Shown piece after piece: positions 40,995 through 50,342 of a stretch of DNA of 64,000 nt (position 1 is its first letter; each line of letters opens with the position of its first letter). The stretch covers positions 62,001 through 126,000 of the forward strand of contig NZ_BMWG01000002.1 of the NCBI RefSeq assembly GCF_014651115.1. Reading direction: 5' to 3'. The translations under genes and the position numbers were made by a program. The notes under the pieces are model-generated. The model made no database searches. It was not told where the DNA came from and was given only the letters and a program-made list of their open reading frames with translations. Source of the stretch: Streptomyces inusitatus. GTDB lineage: Bacteria; Actinomycetota; Actinomycetes; Streptomycetales; Streptomycetaceae.

Positions 40995-42152
40995 TCAGCC
41001 CGCGAGCGCCTGCTGAAGATCGGCGAGCAGATCGTCGACGGCCTCGATGCCGACCGACAGCCGCACCAGATCGCCGGGAACCTCCAGCGCGGAGCCCGCC
41101 ACCGACGCGTGCGTCATCCGGCCCGGGTGCTCGATCAGCGACTCGACCCCGCCCAGCGACTCACCGAGCGTGAACAGCCGCGCACGGTCGCAGACCGCGA
41201 CCGCCGCCGCCTCGCCGCCCTCGACCCGGAACGAGACCATGCCGCCGAAGGCCTTCATCTGCTTGGCCGCGATCTCGTGGCCGGGGTGGTCCGGCAGCCC
41301 CGGGTAGAGCACCTGCGTCACCTTCGGATGACGGGTGAGCATCTCGGCGACCCGGCTCGCGTTCTCGCTGTGCCGGTCCATCCGGACGGGCAGGGTCTTG
41401 ATCCCGCGCAGCACCAGCCAGGAGTCGAACGGGCCGGCGATCGCGCCCATCGCGTTCTGGTGGTACGCCAGTTCCTCGCCGGTCTCGTCGTCGGCGGCGA
41501 TCAGCGCACCGCCGACCACGTCCGAGTGCCCGCCCATGTACTTGGTCAGGGAGTGCACGACGAGATCCGCGCCGAGGGCGATCGGCTGCTGGAGATAGGG
41601 GCTGGCGAAGGTGTTGTCGACGACCAGCCGGGCCCCCGCGCCGCGCGCGATCTCCGCGAGCGCCGTGATGTCGGTGATGCCGAGCAGCGGGTTGGAGGGG
41701 GTCTCGACCCAGATCAGCCGGGTCCTGGGAGTGAGGGCCGCGCGCACGGCGGCCGGGTCGGAGGTGTCGGCGACGGACCACTCCACCCCCCAGCGCGCGA
41801 CGACCTTGGCGAAGAGGCGGAAGGTGCCGCCGTAGGCGTCGTTGGGGATCACCACATGGTCGCCGGGGACCAGCAGCGTACGGAGCAGGCAGTCCTCCGC
41901 GGCGAGCCCGGACGCGAAGGCGAGCCCGCGCCGGCCGCCCTCCAGTGCGGCGAGATTCTCCTCCAGGGCGGTACGGGTGGGGTTGCCGCTGCGGCTGTAC
42001 TCGTAGCCGCCGCGCAGACCGCCCACGCCGTCCTGCTTGTAGGTGGAGACCTGGTAGATGGGCGGCACGACCGCGCCGGTCAGCGGATCGGCGGTGTTGC
42101 CCGCGTGGATGGCGAGCGTTTCGAGGTGCTGGGAGCTGTACTGGTGGCTCAT
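40995..42152 (-). CDS. metB: Cystathionine gamma-synthase / PLP sulfhydrylase family
   Basis: A 385-residue Cys/Met-metabolism PLP enzyme (fold type I). Features are PIYQVSTYKQDGVGG, GYEYSRSGNPTR, FASGLAAEDCLL, and VHSLTKYMGGHSDVVGG with the PLP lysine. Full-length MetB condenses O-acyl-homoserine with cysteine to cystathionine for methionine synthesis or reverse transsulfuration; related cystathionine gamma-lyases are hard to exclude by sequence. The conserved position near msrA and ilvA supports MetB. It reads leftward alone; no riboswitch was recognised upstream. Confidence 0.88.
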   Translation of the reverse strand: MSHQYSSQHLETLAIHAGNTADPLTGAVVPPIYQVSTYKQDGVGGLRGGYEYSRSGNPTRTALEENLAALEGGRRGLAFASGLAAEDCLLRTLLVPGDHVVIPNDAYGGTFRLFAKVVARWGVEWSVADTSDPAAVRAALTPRTRLIWVETPSNPLLGITDITALAEIARGAGARLVVDNTFASPYLQQPIALGADLVVHSLTKYMGGHSDVVGGALIAADDETGEELAYHQNAMGAIAGPFDSWLVLRGIKTLPVRMDRHSENASRVAEMLTRHPKVTQVLYPGLPDHPGHEIAAKQMKAFGGMVSFRVEGGEAAAVAVCDRARLFTLGESLGGVESLIEHPGRMTHASVAGSALEVPGDLVRLSVGIEAVDDLLADLQQALAG

Positions 42153-42284
42153 GTGGCCGAGGGTAGCGGCGCGCGGAACGGATTCGCGCCGCGAGGCCCT
42201 GGCCAGGGCGTACGGTCCATTGCGGAAGCGTGGACGGGCTGTTGCGGGAGTATTGCCGCGCGCCCGGGGCGGGTACGGGACGGG

Positions 42285-42365
42285 CCGGCGGACGGGTCCG
42301 GGGACGGGCCGGTGGCGCGCCCGGGGACGGGCCCGGGGACGGGCCGTGTACGGGCCGGTGGCGGA
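42285..42365. repeat. GGGGACGGGCC simple repeat
   Basis: Near-identical units around GGACGGGCC(C/G)GG recur about six times in the gap upstream of a membrane-anchored TPR-like gene. It is non-coding and GC-rich, and shows no operator-like symmetry. Confidence 0.55.
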
Positions 42366-42415
42366 CGGACGCCACGGCGTGGCCCGTTGTCGGCGGTGTC
42401 CGGGACAATGGCGTC

Positions 42416-43525
42416 ATGGAGATTCTCTGGTTCCTGATCGCGACGGCCATGCTGGCCGCGATCATCGGCCCCTACGTCATGCGCCGCCGGGGCGGCGGCG
42501 GCATCCGCCAGGTCGCGCCCGGCTCACCCGACGCCGCCGACCCGGAGACGTACGGCTTCGTCCGCCAGGAGGAGCAGGACATCCGGCTCCCCGGCCCGGA
42601 CCAGGACCTTCTCGATGTGCTCGACGTGGTGCAGCGGACCCAGGACTGGCGGGCCGCCTCCCAGCTGCTCGCCGGGACGCCGAAGGACGGCGAGGTCCGC
42701 TGGCAGCGGGTGCAGGCGTTCGCCGGGGCGGCCTCGCTGGAGCTCCGGCAGAAGCCCGGCGCGGGCGGCGCGTGGCTGCGGACCTGGCGCTCGGAGTCCC
42801 CGAAGGACGCGGGCGGCGCACAGGTCCACGCGGAGTTCCTGGTGCAGCAGGCGTGGCGGTCGTCGACCGTGGGCGCGGACGACTTCCGGATCATCCTGGA
42901 GGAGTCGCGCACGGTCTGCGGCGAGGCCGCGCTGCTCGCCCCCGGCGACCCGATTCCGTACATCGTGGAGCTGGCCGTCGCCCGGGGCCTGGGGTACCCG
43001 CACGAGCAGTTCGACCAGGTGTGGGCCAAGGTGATCGACCGCGCGCCGCAGCACATGGGCGCGCATCTGGCGGCGCTGCACTACTGGTGCGAGAAGTGGC
43101 ACGGCAGCCGCGAGGAGGCGGACCACTTCGCCACCACCGCCGCCGCGCGCGCCCCGCAGGGCTCGCTGCTGGCCGCGCTGCCGCTGTTCGCGGTCTACGA
43201 GCACATCTCCGATCTCGTCATGGTGCGGAACTTCCATGGGACGGCGGTGGTCTCCAAGGCCATGGAGGGCGCGCTGTTCGCGGTGCACTCGGCCCGCGCG
43301 GACGATCCGATGCTCGCGCACGTACGGCATCTGCTGGTCCTCTTCCTCGTCCGCGCGGAGCGCTGGGCCGAGGCGATGAACCAGCTGGTGCGGGTGGACG
43401 GCCATGTGGGCGCGCTGCCGTGGACGCACAGCGAGGACCCGGCGGCCGAGTACACGGTCTACCGCAATCTCGCCGTGGCGGGGTACGAGGCGAACGGCGG
43501 CAGCCCGGCGACGCTGGCGCGCTGA
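42416..43525 (+). CDS. Membrane-anchored helical-repeat protein, paralog 1
   Basis: A 369-residue protein. An N-terminal signal anchor (MEILWFLIATAMLAAIIGPYV) is followed by RRRGGGG and a helical domain with TPR-like units: VLDVVQRTQDWRAASQLLAG, then YIVELAVARGLGYPHEQFDQ, YWCEKWHGSREEADHF and a C-terminal LVRVDGHVGALPWTHSEDP. It has no catalytic motif. The family is Streptomyces-typical and uncharacterised; I recall it near SCO4957. ATG 42416 has no strong RBS. A paralog follows 175 bp later with the same VDGHVGA-PWT ending, so it is a tandem duplication. Confidence 0.8.
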   Translation: MEILWFLIATAMLAAIIGPYVMRRRGGGGIRQVAPGSPDAADPETYGFVRQEEQDIRLPGPDQDLLDVLDVVQRTQDWRAASQLLAGTPKDGEVRWQRVQAFAGAASLELRQKPGAGGAWLRTWRSESPKDAGGAQVHAEFLVQQAWRSSTVGADDFRIILEESRTVCGEAALLAPGDPIPYIVELAVARGLGYPHEQFDQVWAKVIDRAPQHMGAHLAALHYWCEKWHGSREEADHFATTAAARAPQGSLLAALPLFAVYEHISDLVMVRNFHGTAVVSKAMEGALFAVHSARADDPMLAHVRHLLVLFLVRAERWAEAMNQLVRVDGHVGALPWTHSEDPAAEYTVYRNLAVAGYEANGGSPATLAR

Positions 43526-43699
43526 CCGCACGCCGACAGCGGTGGTGGCTTCGGGTGGTTACGGACCGCTTCGCGGTATCACGCACGGGTAGTTGCGGCC
43601 GGAGCGCGGCTGAGGTGATACTCCGATCCCCCCGCCGCCGGGGCGTTCGCGTTCCGCCCGGCTCCGGGAGCCACTGTGCGGCGGCGAAAGGCCGGGACC

Positions 43700-44848
43700 A
43701 TGCACCTCTTCTCGCGGCGCTCGAAGGCCGGCTCCAAACAGACCCCGGCGAGCGGCTCCCCGCCCGGCCGGGCATCCGGCCCGGCACCCTCGCCGCCGCC
43801 CGGGCCCGCCCTGGGGCCCGCGCTCGGCCTCGCCCCCAGGCTGGGCATGAGTCTCGGGCTGACCCGCCGGGTGGACCGGCCCGTGGACGCGGAGCGCCTC
43901 GCCGCGCTGGGGCTGCTGCCCCGGGAGCGCCAGGACATCCGGCGGCCGTCGGCCGATCCCGGTCTGGACCGGGTGGTGGCCGCCGCGCGGACGGGCGACT
44001 GGCTGCCGGGCGCGGAGTATCTGATCCGGGCCGGCGGCGACTGGCAGCGGCGCACCGCGGTGATCGGGGGCCTGGCGAGTGCGGCCCGGGCCGACGACGT
44101 CTGGCTCCAGCACTGGCGGGCGGCCCGGCCCGGGGATCCCGGGGCCGCCGCCGTACAGGCACAGGCCATGATCGACCTCGCCTGGCAGGTCCGGGCCGGG
44201 GGACGGTCCGCGCGGACCTCCCAGGAGCAGTCGGAGGGCTTCATCCGCATCCTCAGCCGGGCTGGGCGGGAGATCTCCCACGCCAAGGAGCTGGGCGGGG
44301 GCGATCCGTCGCCGTATGTCGCGGACATCTGGCGCGGGATCGGCATGGGCCGCCCGCACCAGGAGATGCACCGGCTCTGGGACGAGACGGCCTCCCGTGA
44401 CCCGTACCACCTGGTGGCGCACCGCAGCGCCCTCCAGTACTGGTGCGCCAAGTGGCAGGGTTCGCGCGAGCTGGCCTTCGCCTTCGCGGACCGGGCGGCG
44501 GACTCCGCCCCGCCCGGCCGGCTGCTCAGCTCGCTCTGGCTGATCGCCTGGTGGGAGCACCGGGCGGGGCAGGGCGGGCGGGGGGAGTTCCGGCGCGAGG
44601 AGGTGTGGGCCGCCGTCGACCGGCTCGACGACGACGCGTCGGCGGCCGACCCCGGTCACCCGCACCTCGCGGAGGCGCGGCACCTGCTGGCGTACTTCCT
44701 CGTCCAGCAGGGCAGGGCGGACCTCGCGCTGGAGCAGTTCCGGCTGGTGGACGGCCATGTGGGAGCGTTCCCCTGGACCCAGGCCGAGGACCCGGCGGAG
44801 CTGTACCGGACCTTCCGCGACATCGCGGTGAATCTGGCGGGACACTGA
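43700..44848 (+). CDS. Helical-repeat protein, paralog 2 (no membrane anchor)
   Basis: A 382-residue protein from ATG 43700 (an in-frame GTG exists at 43676). The first 55 residues are Pro/Gly/Ser-rich (SGSPPGRASGPAPSPPPGPA), without a hydrophobic anchor. The remaining domain aligns with the gene upstream: LDRVVAAARTGDWLPGAEYL, ALQYWCAKWQGSRELAFAFA, and LEQFRLVDGHVGAFPWTQAE. It is therefore a paralog that has swapped its membrane segment for a disordered region, which suggests a soluble partner. The function is unknown. msrA follows in the same direction 100 bp downstream. Confidence 0.78.
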   Translation: MHLFSRRSKAGSKQTPASGSPPGRASGPAPSPPPGPALGPALGLAPRLGMSLGLTRRVDRPVDAERLAALGLLPRERQDIRRPSADPGLDRVVAAARTGDWLPGAEYLIRAGGDWQRRTAVIGGLASAARADDVWLQHWRAARPGDPGAAAVQAQAMIDLAWQVRAGGRSARTSQEQSEGFIRILSRAGREISHAKELGGGDPSPYVADIWRGIGMGRPHQEMHRLWDETASRDPYHLVAHRSALQYWCAKWQGSRELAFAFADRAADSAPPGRLLSSLWLIAWWEHRAGQGGRGEFRREEVWAAVDRLDDDASAADPGHPHLAEARHLLAYFLVQQGRADLALEQFRLVDGHVGAFPWTQAEDPAELYRTFRDIAVNLAGH

Positions 44849-44950
44849 GGGCCGGGGCCGGTCGGGGCGGCGGTCCGGCGGGCCCGGAGGGGGAATGCGG
44901 GCCCCGGCGGGCGCGTTCTTCTTGACGCCGGCAATCTCAAGGAGCCCCGC

Positions 44951-45616
<666 letters not shown>

Positions 45617-45638
45617 CCTCCGGGCCCGTACACGACCC

Positions 45639-45677
45639 CGAGAGGCGGCCGGACAGTCACTGTCCGGCCGCCTCTCG
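45639..45677. terminator. Hairpin between msrA and phosphotransferase 1
   Basis: Arms 45640-45657 and 45659-45676 are exact complements around a single central base, extended by one C-G pair. It is 22 nt after the msrA stop and serves both convergent genes. Confidence 0.8.
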
Positions 45678-45683
45678 CGCTGT

Positions 45684-46595
45684 TCAGCCGGTGCGATCGG
45701 TGTGATCGGTGAGGACCTCGGTGATCTGGCGGTGGGTCTGGGCGGCGACGGCGGGGCTGGTGGCGGCGTAGGAGAGATACGCGCCCAGGCCGCCGGTCAG
45801 GGCCCAGGCACGGCCGCGTTCCCAGGTGGCGTCGTCGACGCCGAGGGCGGCACGGAAGTCGCGCCGGGCAGCGGGAGTGAGCAGGGTCCAGGCGACGGTG
45901 AGATCGACGGCGGGGTCCCCCATGCCGAGGCCGCCGAAGTCGATGACGGAGCTGAGCCGGCCGTCGGCGGTGAGGAGGAGGTTCCCGGTGTGGAAGTCGC
46001 CGTGGAACCAGACGGGGGGCCGGTCCCAGGCGGGGGCCGCCAGCGCGGAGTCCCAGACTTCGGTGAGCGCGCGGGCGTCGAAGACGCCGTCGAGCGCGGC
46101 GATCGCGCGCCGGGTCGCGTGGTCGCGTGCGGAGAGCGGGGATCCGCCGAGGCCGGGGTGCGGGCCGGGGGCCAGCTCGTCGGCGTGCGGGAGGCCCTGG
46201 AGGGCGGTGAGGAAGCCGGCCAGCTCACGGGCGGTACGGCGGGGGTCGGCGAGGCCCTCCACGGAGGCGGTCTCGCCCTCGATCCAGCGGGTGACGGCCC
46301 ACGGCCAGGGGTAGCCGAGGGCGGGGGTCCCGAGAGCGAGCGGCTCGGGGACGGCGACCGGGAGCAGCGGGGCGATCCGGGGCAGCCAGAAGTGCTCGGC
46401 CTCGGCCTGGCCCACCGCCCAGTCGCCCCGGGGCAGCCGTACGGACAGCTCGGAACCCAGCCGGTGGATCACATGGTCGGAGCCGCCGGGCTTCAGCCGG
46501 GTGAGCGGCAGACGCGCCCACCGGGGGAACTGAGCGGCGATCAGCCGCCGTACGAGCGCGGTGTCGACGACCGGGGCGGGCACCTCGATGGACAC
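45684..46595 (-). CDS. Aminoglycoside phosphotransferase-like kinase 1
   Basis: 303 residues, GTG 46595 with GGAGGGATC upstream. The APH/choline kinase fold is shown by [13 protein letters not shown] with the catalytic His-Gly-Asp and [17 protein letters not shown] with the metal-binding aspartate. The N-lobe has [20 protein letters not shown]. Such enzymes phosphorylate small molecules; resistance is possible but not shown, and many Streptomyces members are not resistance genes. It resembles the phosphotransferase 1 kb further on (47617-48537), so the two are paralogs. Confidence 0.85.
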   Translation of the reverse strand: MSIEVPAPVVDTALVRRLIAAQFPRWARLPLTRLKPGGSDHVIHRLGSELSVRLPRGDWAVGQAEAEHFWLPRIAPLLPVAVPEPLALGTPALGYPWPWAVTRWIEGETASVEGLADPRRTARELAGFLTALQGLPHADELAPGPHPGLGGSPLSARDHATRRAIAALDGVFDARALTEVWDSALAAPAWDRPPVWFHGDFHTGNLLLTADGRLSSVIDFGGLGMGDPAVDLTVAWTLLTPAARRDFRAALGVDDATWERGRAWALTGGLGAYLSYAATSPAVAAQTHRQITEVLTDHTDRTG

Positions 46596-46764
46596 GCGGA
46601 TCCCTCCCCGGCCCCCGCTCCACCGCGAGCGGCCGGCGCTCATCACAGCACCGGCGGGAAGCGGCTGTCGACCGGATTTCCGGCCCGGACGCGCTCGCCA
46701 CCCGGCGCCATCCGGCGGCACCCGGCGGCACGCGCCGGAAGCGGCTTGAGAGGCTGCCGGTTCG

Positions 46765-47103
46765 TCAGTCAGTCAGTCCCGGGGCCGGGGCCGGGCCGGG
46801 CCGGGCCCCGAGCCAGCGGGCGTCCCGGAACTCGGCCGGGACTTCGTCCTCCCCCGGGTCGATCCCACGGCGTTCCAGTTCGTCGAACCACCGGTCCCGC
46901 TGGGAGTCGGGGAGGCGCCGTCCGCACCAGGGGCAGAAGTCGATGGTGATGCTCGATGTGCCGCCGTCGTGGACGATCAGCCCGTACTCCTGGAACTCCG
47001 CGCTGAATCGGATCAGCGCGTCCGGACAGTCGAAGGGGTCGCTGTGCCGGTCGCACGGCGCGTTCGCGCGGAGGCTCATCGCCTCGCAGCAGTGGTCGGT
47101 CAT
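46765..47103 (-). CDS. DUF6980 family protein (CPWCG zinc-like motif)
   Basis: A 112-residue protein with MTDHCCEAM at the start and a CPWCGRRLPDSQRDRWFDEL segment near residues 57-76 that resembles a zinc knuckle. The N-terminal cysteines may complete the site. I believe this is the DUF6980 family, found in actinobacteria and without known function. No signal peptide; probably cytoplasmic. It lies between phosphotransferase 1 and an XRE regulator, all leftward. Confidence 0.72.
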   Translation of the reverse strand: MTDHCCEAMSLRANAPCDRHSDPFDCPDALIRFSAEFQEYGLIVHDGGTSSITIDFCPWCGRRLPDSQRDRWFDELERRGIDPGEDEVPAEFRDARWLGARPGPAPAPGLTD

Positions 47104-47143
47104 GGCCTCGGTTTCTCGTATCGGCCCCGGCGGGGCGGGCGGC

Positions 47144-47527
47144 TCAGGCGGCCAGTCGGACCTGGCCCTGGCCCTGGCCGGAGGGCCGCAGCGAGGAGAG
47201 AGGGAGGGTGGACACCGTCCGGACGGTCAGCTCCCGGTGGGTGAGGGCGAGCAGGTCGGCGAGACCGAGACCGAGCGCCCGCGCGGCGGCGGCGAGCACC
47301 TCGGAGGAGGCCTCCTTGCGGCCCCGCTCGATCTCGGAGAGGTACGGCATCGAGATCCGGGCCGTCTCCGCGACCTCCTTGAGGGTGCGCCCCTGGGCGA
47401 GGCGCTCGCGGCGCAGCACCTCACCGACGAGGTCGCGCCACAGCGGCTCCTTGGGGTCGGGGGCCCCTGCGGCGGGGCGCAGCGGGACGACTCGGGCGGC
47501 GTGGTCGGGGGCTTGGCGGCTGGTCAC
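47144..47527 (-). CDS. XRE-family regulator, ClgR/PopR-like
   Basis: 127 residues from GTG 47527. The helix-turn-helix is TLKEVAETARISMPYLSEIE followed by RGRKEASSEVLAAAARALG, a pattern shared with ClgR and PopR, which activate clp protease genes in Streptomyces. The C-terminus is short (VRLAA ending in AA), which in ClgR/PopR is a ClpXP-type degradation signal; the last residues here, QVRLAA, fit that idea. It lies between two phosphotransferase paralogs. Target genes are not shown by the sequence. Confidence 0.82.
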   Translation of the reverse strand: MTSRQAPDHAARVVPLRPAAGAPDPKEPLWRDLVGEVLRRERLAQGRTLKEVAETARISMPYLSEIERGRKEASSEVLAAAARALGLGLADLLALTHRELTVRTVSTLPLSSLRPSGQGQGQVRLAA

Positions 47528-47616
47528 GGTCCCAGCGTAGGAGGGCGGGGCGGGGAAGGCGGCGGATCCGGTTCCGCCCGGGGCGAAACCCCTTCGCTGT
47601 CGTCGGAGTTGTCCGC

Positions 47617-48537
47617 TCACAGGTCCGCGATCAGTTCGGCCAGCCGGTGCCGCGTGTCCTCGGAGAGGGGGCGGCCGGGCTCGGGGAGGAGGGTCGCGAG
47701 GGCCCAGCCCCGGCCGCGCGCCCAGGTGGCGTCGTCGGTGTCGAGGGCCTCGCGGAAGGTCTCCCGTGCCGGGGCGGGGAGGAAGGTCCAGGCGGGGAGC
47801 AGATCGACGGCGGGGTCGCCCACGCCCAGGGTGCCGAAGTCGATGACGGCGCTCAGCGCGCCGTCGGCGGTCAGCAGATTGCCCTCCGCGAGGTCGCCAT
47901 GGATCCAGACCGGCGGCCGGTCCCAGGCGGGGGCCGCCAGCGCGGCTTCCCAGACCGCCGTCGCGCCGTCGGGGTCGAGGGGGCCGCCGGGGGCGGCGGG
48001 GCCGCTCGTGCGCAGGGCGGCCAGCTTGGGGAGCACCCGGGCGGCGGTGGCGGCGGAGTCCCGCTCGTCGCCCATCGGCACCCCTCGGAAGGCGTTGCTC
48101 CACTGGGGTCCGGGGCCGTCGGCGGCGTCGATCCGCCGGAGGGCGGCGATGAATCCGGCCAGCTCCCGGGCGGCCTCCACGGGGTCGGCCAGGCCCTGGG
48201 GGGTGGCCCGCTCGCCGTCGAGCCAGCGGTAGACCGACCAGGGGTGGGGGTAGCCCTCGCCCGGTTCGCCCTTCGCCAGTGGCTGCGAGATCGGCAGCGG
48301 CAGATGCGGGGCCAGCTCGGGCAGCCAGCGGTGCTCGCGCTCGACCTGCCCGGCCCAGCGCTCGTAGCGGGGCAGCCGCACCGAGAGCGCGCCGCCGAGC
48401 CGGAAGGTCGCGTTGTCGACGCCGGGGCGCGGGACCGGGGTGATCGGCAGTTGCGCCCACTGTGGGAACTGGGTGGTGAGGAGCCTTCGTACCAGGGTCT
48501 CGTCGCAGGTCGCGCTCTCGGGGTCAGCCATGGACAT
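47617..48537 (-). CDS. Aminoglycoside phosphotransferase-like kinase 2
   Basis: A 306-residue APH-fold enzyme paralogous to the one at 45684-46595. The catalytic loop is VWIHGDLAEGNLL and the Mg-binding segment VIDFGTLGVGDPAVDLLPAW; the N-terminus has TLVRRLLTTQFPQWAQLPIT as in its twin. The substrate is unknown. ATG 48537 (or ATG 48531) starts it. It reads toward the XRE regulator, 90 bp away, so both may be on one transcript. The divergent neighbour is a large membrane protein. Confidence 0.85.
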   Translation of the reverse strand: MSMADPESATCDETLVRRLLTTQFPQWAQLPITPVPRPGVDNATFRLGGALSVRLPRYERWAGQVEREHRWLPELAPHLPLPISQPLAKGEPGEGYPHPWSVYRWLDGERATPQGLADPVEAARELAGFIAALRRIDAADGPGPQWSNAFRGVPMGDERDSAATAARVLPKLAALRTSGPAAPGGPLDPDGATAVWEAALAAPAWDRPPVWIHGDLAEGNLLTADGALSAVIDFGTLGVGDPAVDLLPAWTFLPAPARETFREALDTDDATWARGRGWALATLLPEPGRPLSEDTRHRLAELIADL

Positions 48538-48635
48538 CCGCCTCTCGTCAGCCGTCGCCGGCGTCCCATCCCACCGTCGGCCGGGCCCGGCTGTCCACGC
48601 GTTTTCCGTGTTCGGCGCGCGATTAGGGTTGGGGG

Positions 48636-50270
48636 GTGGGGATCAGCGAGCAGCGGGCAGAGACGAAGACCGGGCCGATAGCGCCGGCGGCGGCCGAGCA
48701 GGACGGGCCGTCGCCGTGGTGGCGGGTGCCGCTGGTCGTGACGGCCGCCGTCGTGCCGCTGTATGTGCTGTGGGTGGGCTGGCTGGCCACCGGCGGGGGC
48801 GATCTCGCGGCGCAGTCGGCGTGGACCGCGTTCGTGGAGTCGCATCCGGGTTCGGCGTACAACCTCTCCTGGTACGGGGGGATGCACACGGTCAACTACA
48901 GCGTGCTGGCCCCGCCGCTGATGGCGGCCTTCGGTGTGCGGACCGTGTCGGTCGCCGCCGGGCTGCTGGGGTCGTGGGCGCTGGCGTGTCTGGTGGTCCG
49001 CGCCGGGGTGCGGCGGCCGGTGTGGCCCGCGCTGCTGGGGGCGTTCGCGGTCTGGTGCAATGTGGCGTCGGGGCGGACGACGTTCGCGCTGGGGCTGGCG
49101 ATCGGCCTGGTGGCGCTGGTGCTGATACGCAGGCCCGCGCCGGTCCTGGCGGCGGTGGGCGCGGCGCTGGCGACGCTGGCGAGCCCGGTCGCCGGTCTCT
49201 TCCTGGTGGTCGTGGGGGCCGCGTATCTGCTGGAGAGGCGGTGGCGCGAGGCGGTGGCGCTGCTGGCGCCCCCGGCCCTGGTGGTGGGGGCGACGACGCT
49301 GCTCTTCCCCTTCTCCGGGGAGATGCCCATGCCCTCGGGGAAGCTGTGGATGCCGCTGCTGAGCTGCGCGGCGGTGGTGCTGGCCGCGCCCGCGCGATGG
49401 CGGACGGTGCGGTTCGGGGCCGGGGTGTACGCGCTGGGCGTCGTGCTGACGTATGTCATTCCCTCGCCCATCGGTACGAATGTGGAGCGGCTGGTGGGGC
49501 TGGCGGGCCCGCCGGTGCTGCTGGCGGCGCTGATGGCGACGGGTGCCGCGTGGGGGCTGAGGCGGGCGGGGCTCGCGCGGGCCGTGCTCGCGGCGGTGCT
49601 GGTCGTGAACGTCCTCTGGCTGATCGACAAGACGGAGGACGATCTCACCGTCTACACCGAGGTCCCGTCCTGGGCCCGGAACACCGACGGTGTGGTGCGG
49701 GAGCTGAAGCGGCTGGGCGCTGACCGCACCCGGGTGGAGGTCGTGCCCGCCCGTGACCACCGTGAGGCGACCCTGCTCGCGCCGCATGTGCCGCTGGCGC
49801 GGGGGTGGAACCGTCAGCTCGATGTGGAGCGCGGGCGGCTGTTCTACGACGGCTCCCTCTCCGAGTCGACTTATCGGCAGTGGCTGGACCGCTGGGCGGT
49901 CGGGTACGTGGTGCTGCCGCACGGCCGGATAGACGGCCCCGCGGAGGGCGAGGCGGAGATCGTCCGGCGCGGGCCCGAGTGGCTGGACCTGGTGTGGGGG
50001 GACGCGAACTGGACGATCTTCAAGGTCGCGGACGCGGTGCCGATGGTGTCCTCGCCCGGGACGGTCGCCGACTGGGACGCGGGCGAGCTGGTGGTGCGGA
50101 TGGAGTCGCCGGGATCGGTGACGGTACGGGTCGCGTACTCGCCGTGGCTTCAGGCGCCCGGGGCGTGTCTGCGGCAGGAGGGCGAGTACACCCGGCTGAC
50201 GGTGGAGCGGGCCGGGGAGTACCGGCTGGGCTCGCGGTACCGGCTGCCGGGGTCGGGCGACGGCTGCTGA
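48636..50270 (+). CDS. Multi-pass membrane protein, possible glycosyltransferase-like
   Basis: 544 residues starting at GTG 48636 without an RBS; TAGGGT at 48624-48629 places a likely start of transcription at or just before the GTG, so the mRNA is probably leaderless. Residues about 30-340 contain eight to ten hydrophobic helices (for example VPLVVTAAVVPLYVLWVGWL and ALGLAIGLVALVLI); the last 200 residues are a soluble domain (WARNTDGVVRELKRLGADRT, YRQWLDRWAVGYVVLP). Related Streptomyces proteins are annotated as integral membrane proteins; the topology resembles GT-C glycosyltransferases or a regulator of wall synthesis, but no motif is decisive. Confidence 0.75.
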   Translation: MGISEQRAETKTGPIAPAAAEQDGPSPWWRVPLVVTAAVVPLYVLWVGWLATGGGDLAAQSAWTAFVESHPGSAYNLSWYGGMHTVNYSVLAPPLMAAFGVRTVSVAAGLLGSWALACLVVRAGVRRPVWPALLGAFAVWCNVASGRTTFALGLAIGLVALVLIRRPAPVLAAVGAALATLASPVAGLFLVVVGAAYLLERRWREAVALLAPPALVVGATTLLFPFSGEMPMPSGKLWMPLLSCAAVVLAAPARWRTVRFGAGVYALGVVLTYVIPSPIGTNVERLVGLAGPPVLLAALMATGAAWGLRRAGLARAVLAAVLVVNVLWLIDKTEDDLTVYTEVPSWARNTDGVVRELKRLGADRTRVEVVPARDHREATLLAPHVPLARGWNRQLDVERGRLFYDGSLSESTYRQWLDRWAVGYVVLPHGRIDGPAEGEAEIVRRGPEWLDLVWGDANWTIFKVADAVPMVSSPGTVADWDAGELVVRMESPGSVTVRVAYSPWLQAPGACLRQEGEYTRLTVERAGEYRLGSRYRLPGSGDGC

Positions 50271-50274
50271 GCGG

Positions 50275-50318
50275 CCCGGGACGCCGCGGGCCTCCTTCAC
50301 GGCCTGCGGCGTCCCGGG
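50275..50318. terminator. Bidirectional hairpin before adh
   Basis: Perfect 13-bp arms (50275-50287 and 50306-50318) with a GGCC/GGCC inner stem, between convergent genes. Confidence 0.75.
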
Positions 50319-50342
50319 GGCACAGCCCCGGTCGGCGGGGCC

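Noticed and set aside
42285..42365. GGGGACGGGCC repeat as a regulatory array
   Set aside because: Spacing is irregular and there is no dyad symmetry; simple GC slippage is sufficient.
47871..50300. 809-codon minus-strand frame opposite the large membrane protein
   Set aside because: Its only homology-like part is the other frame of phosphotransferase 2; the rest is Arg/Pro/His low complexity.
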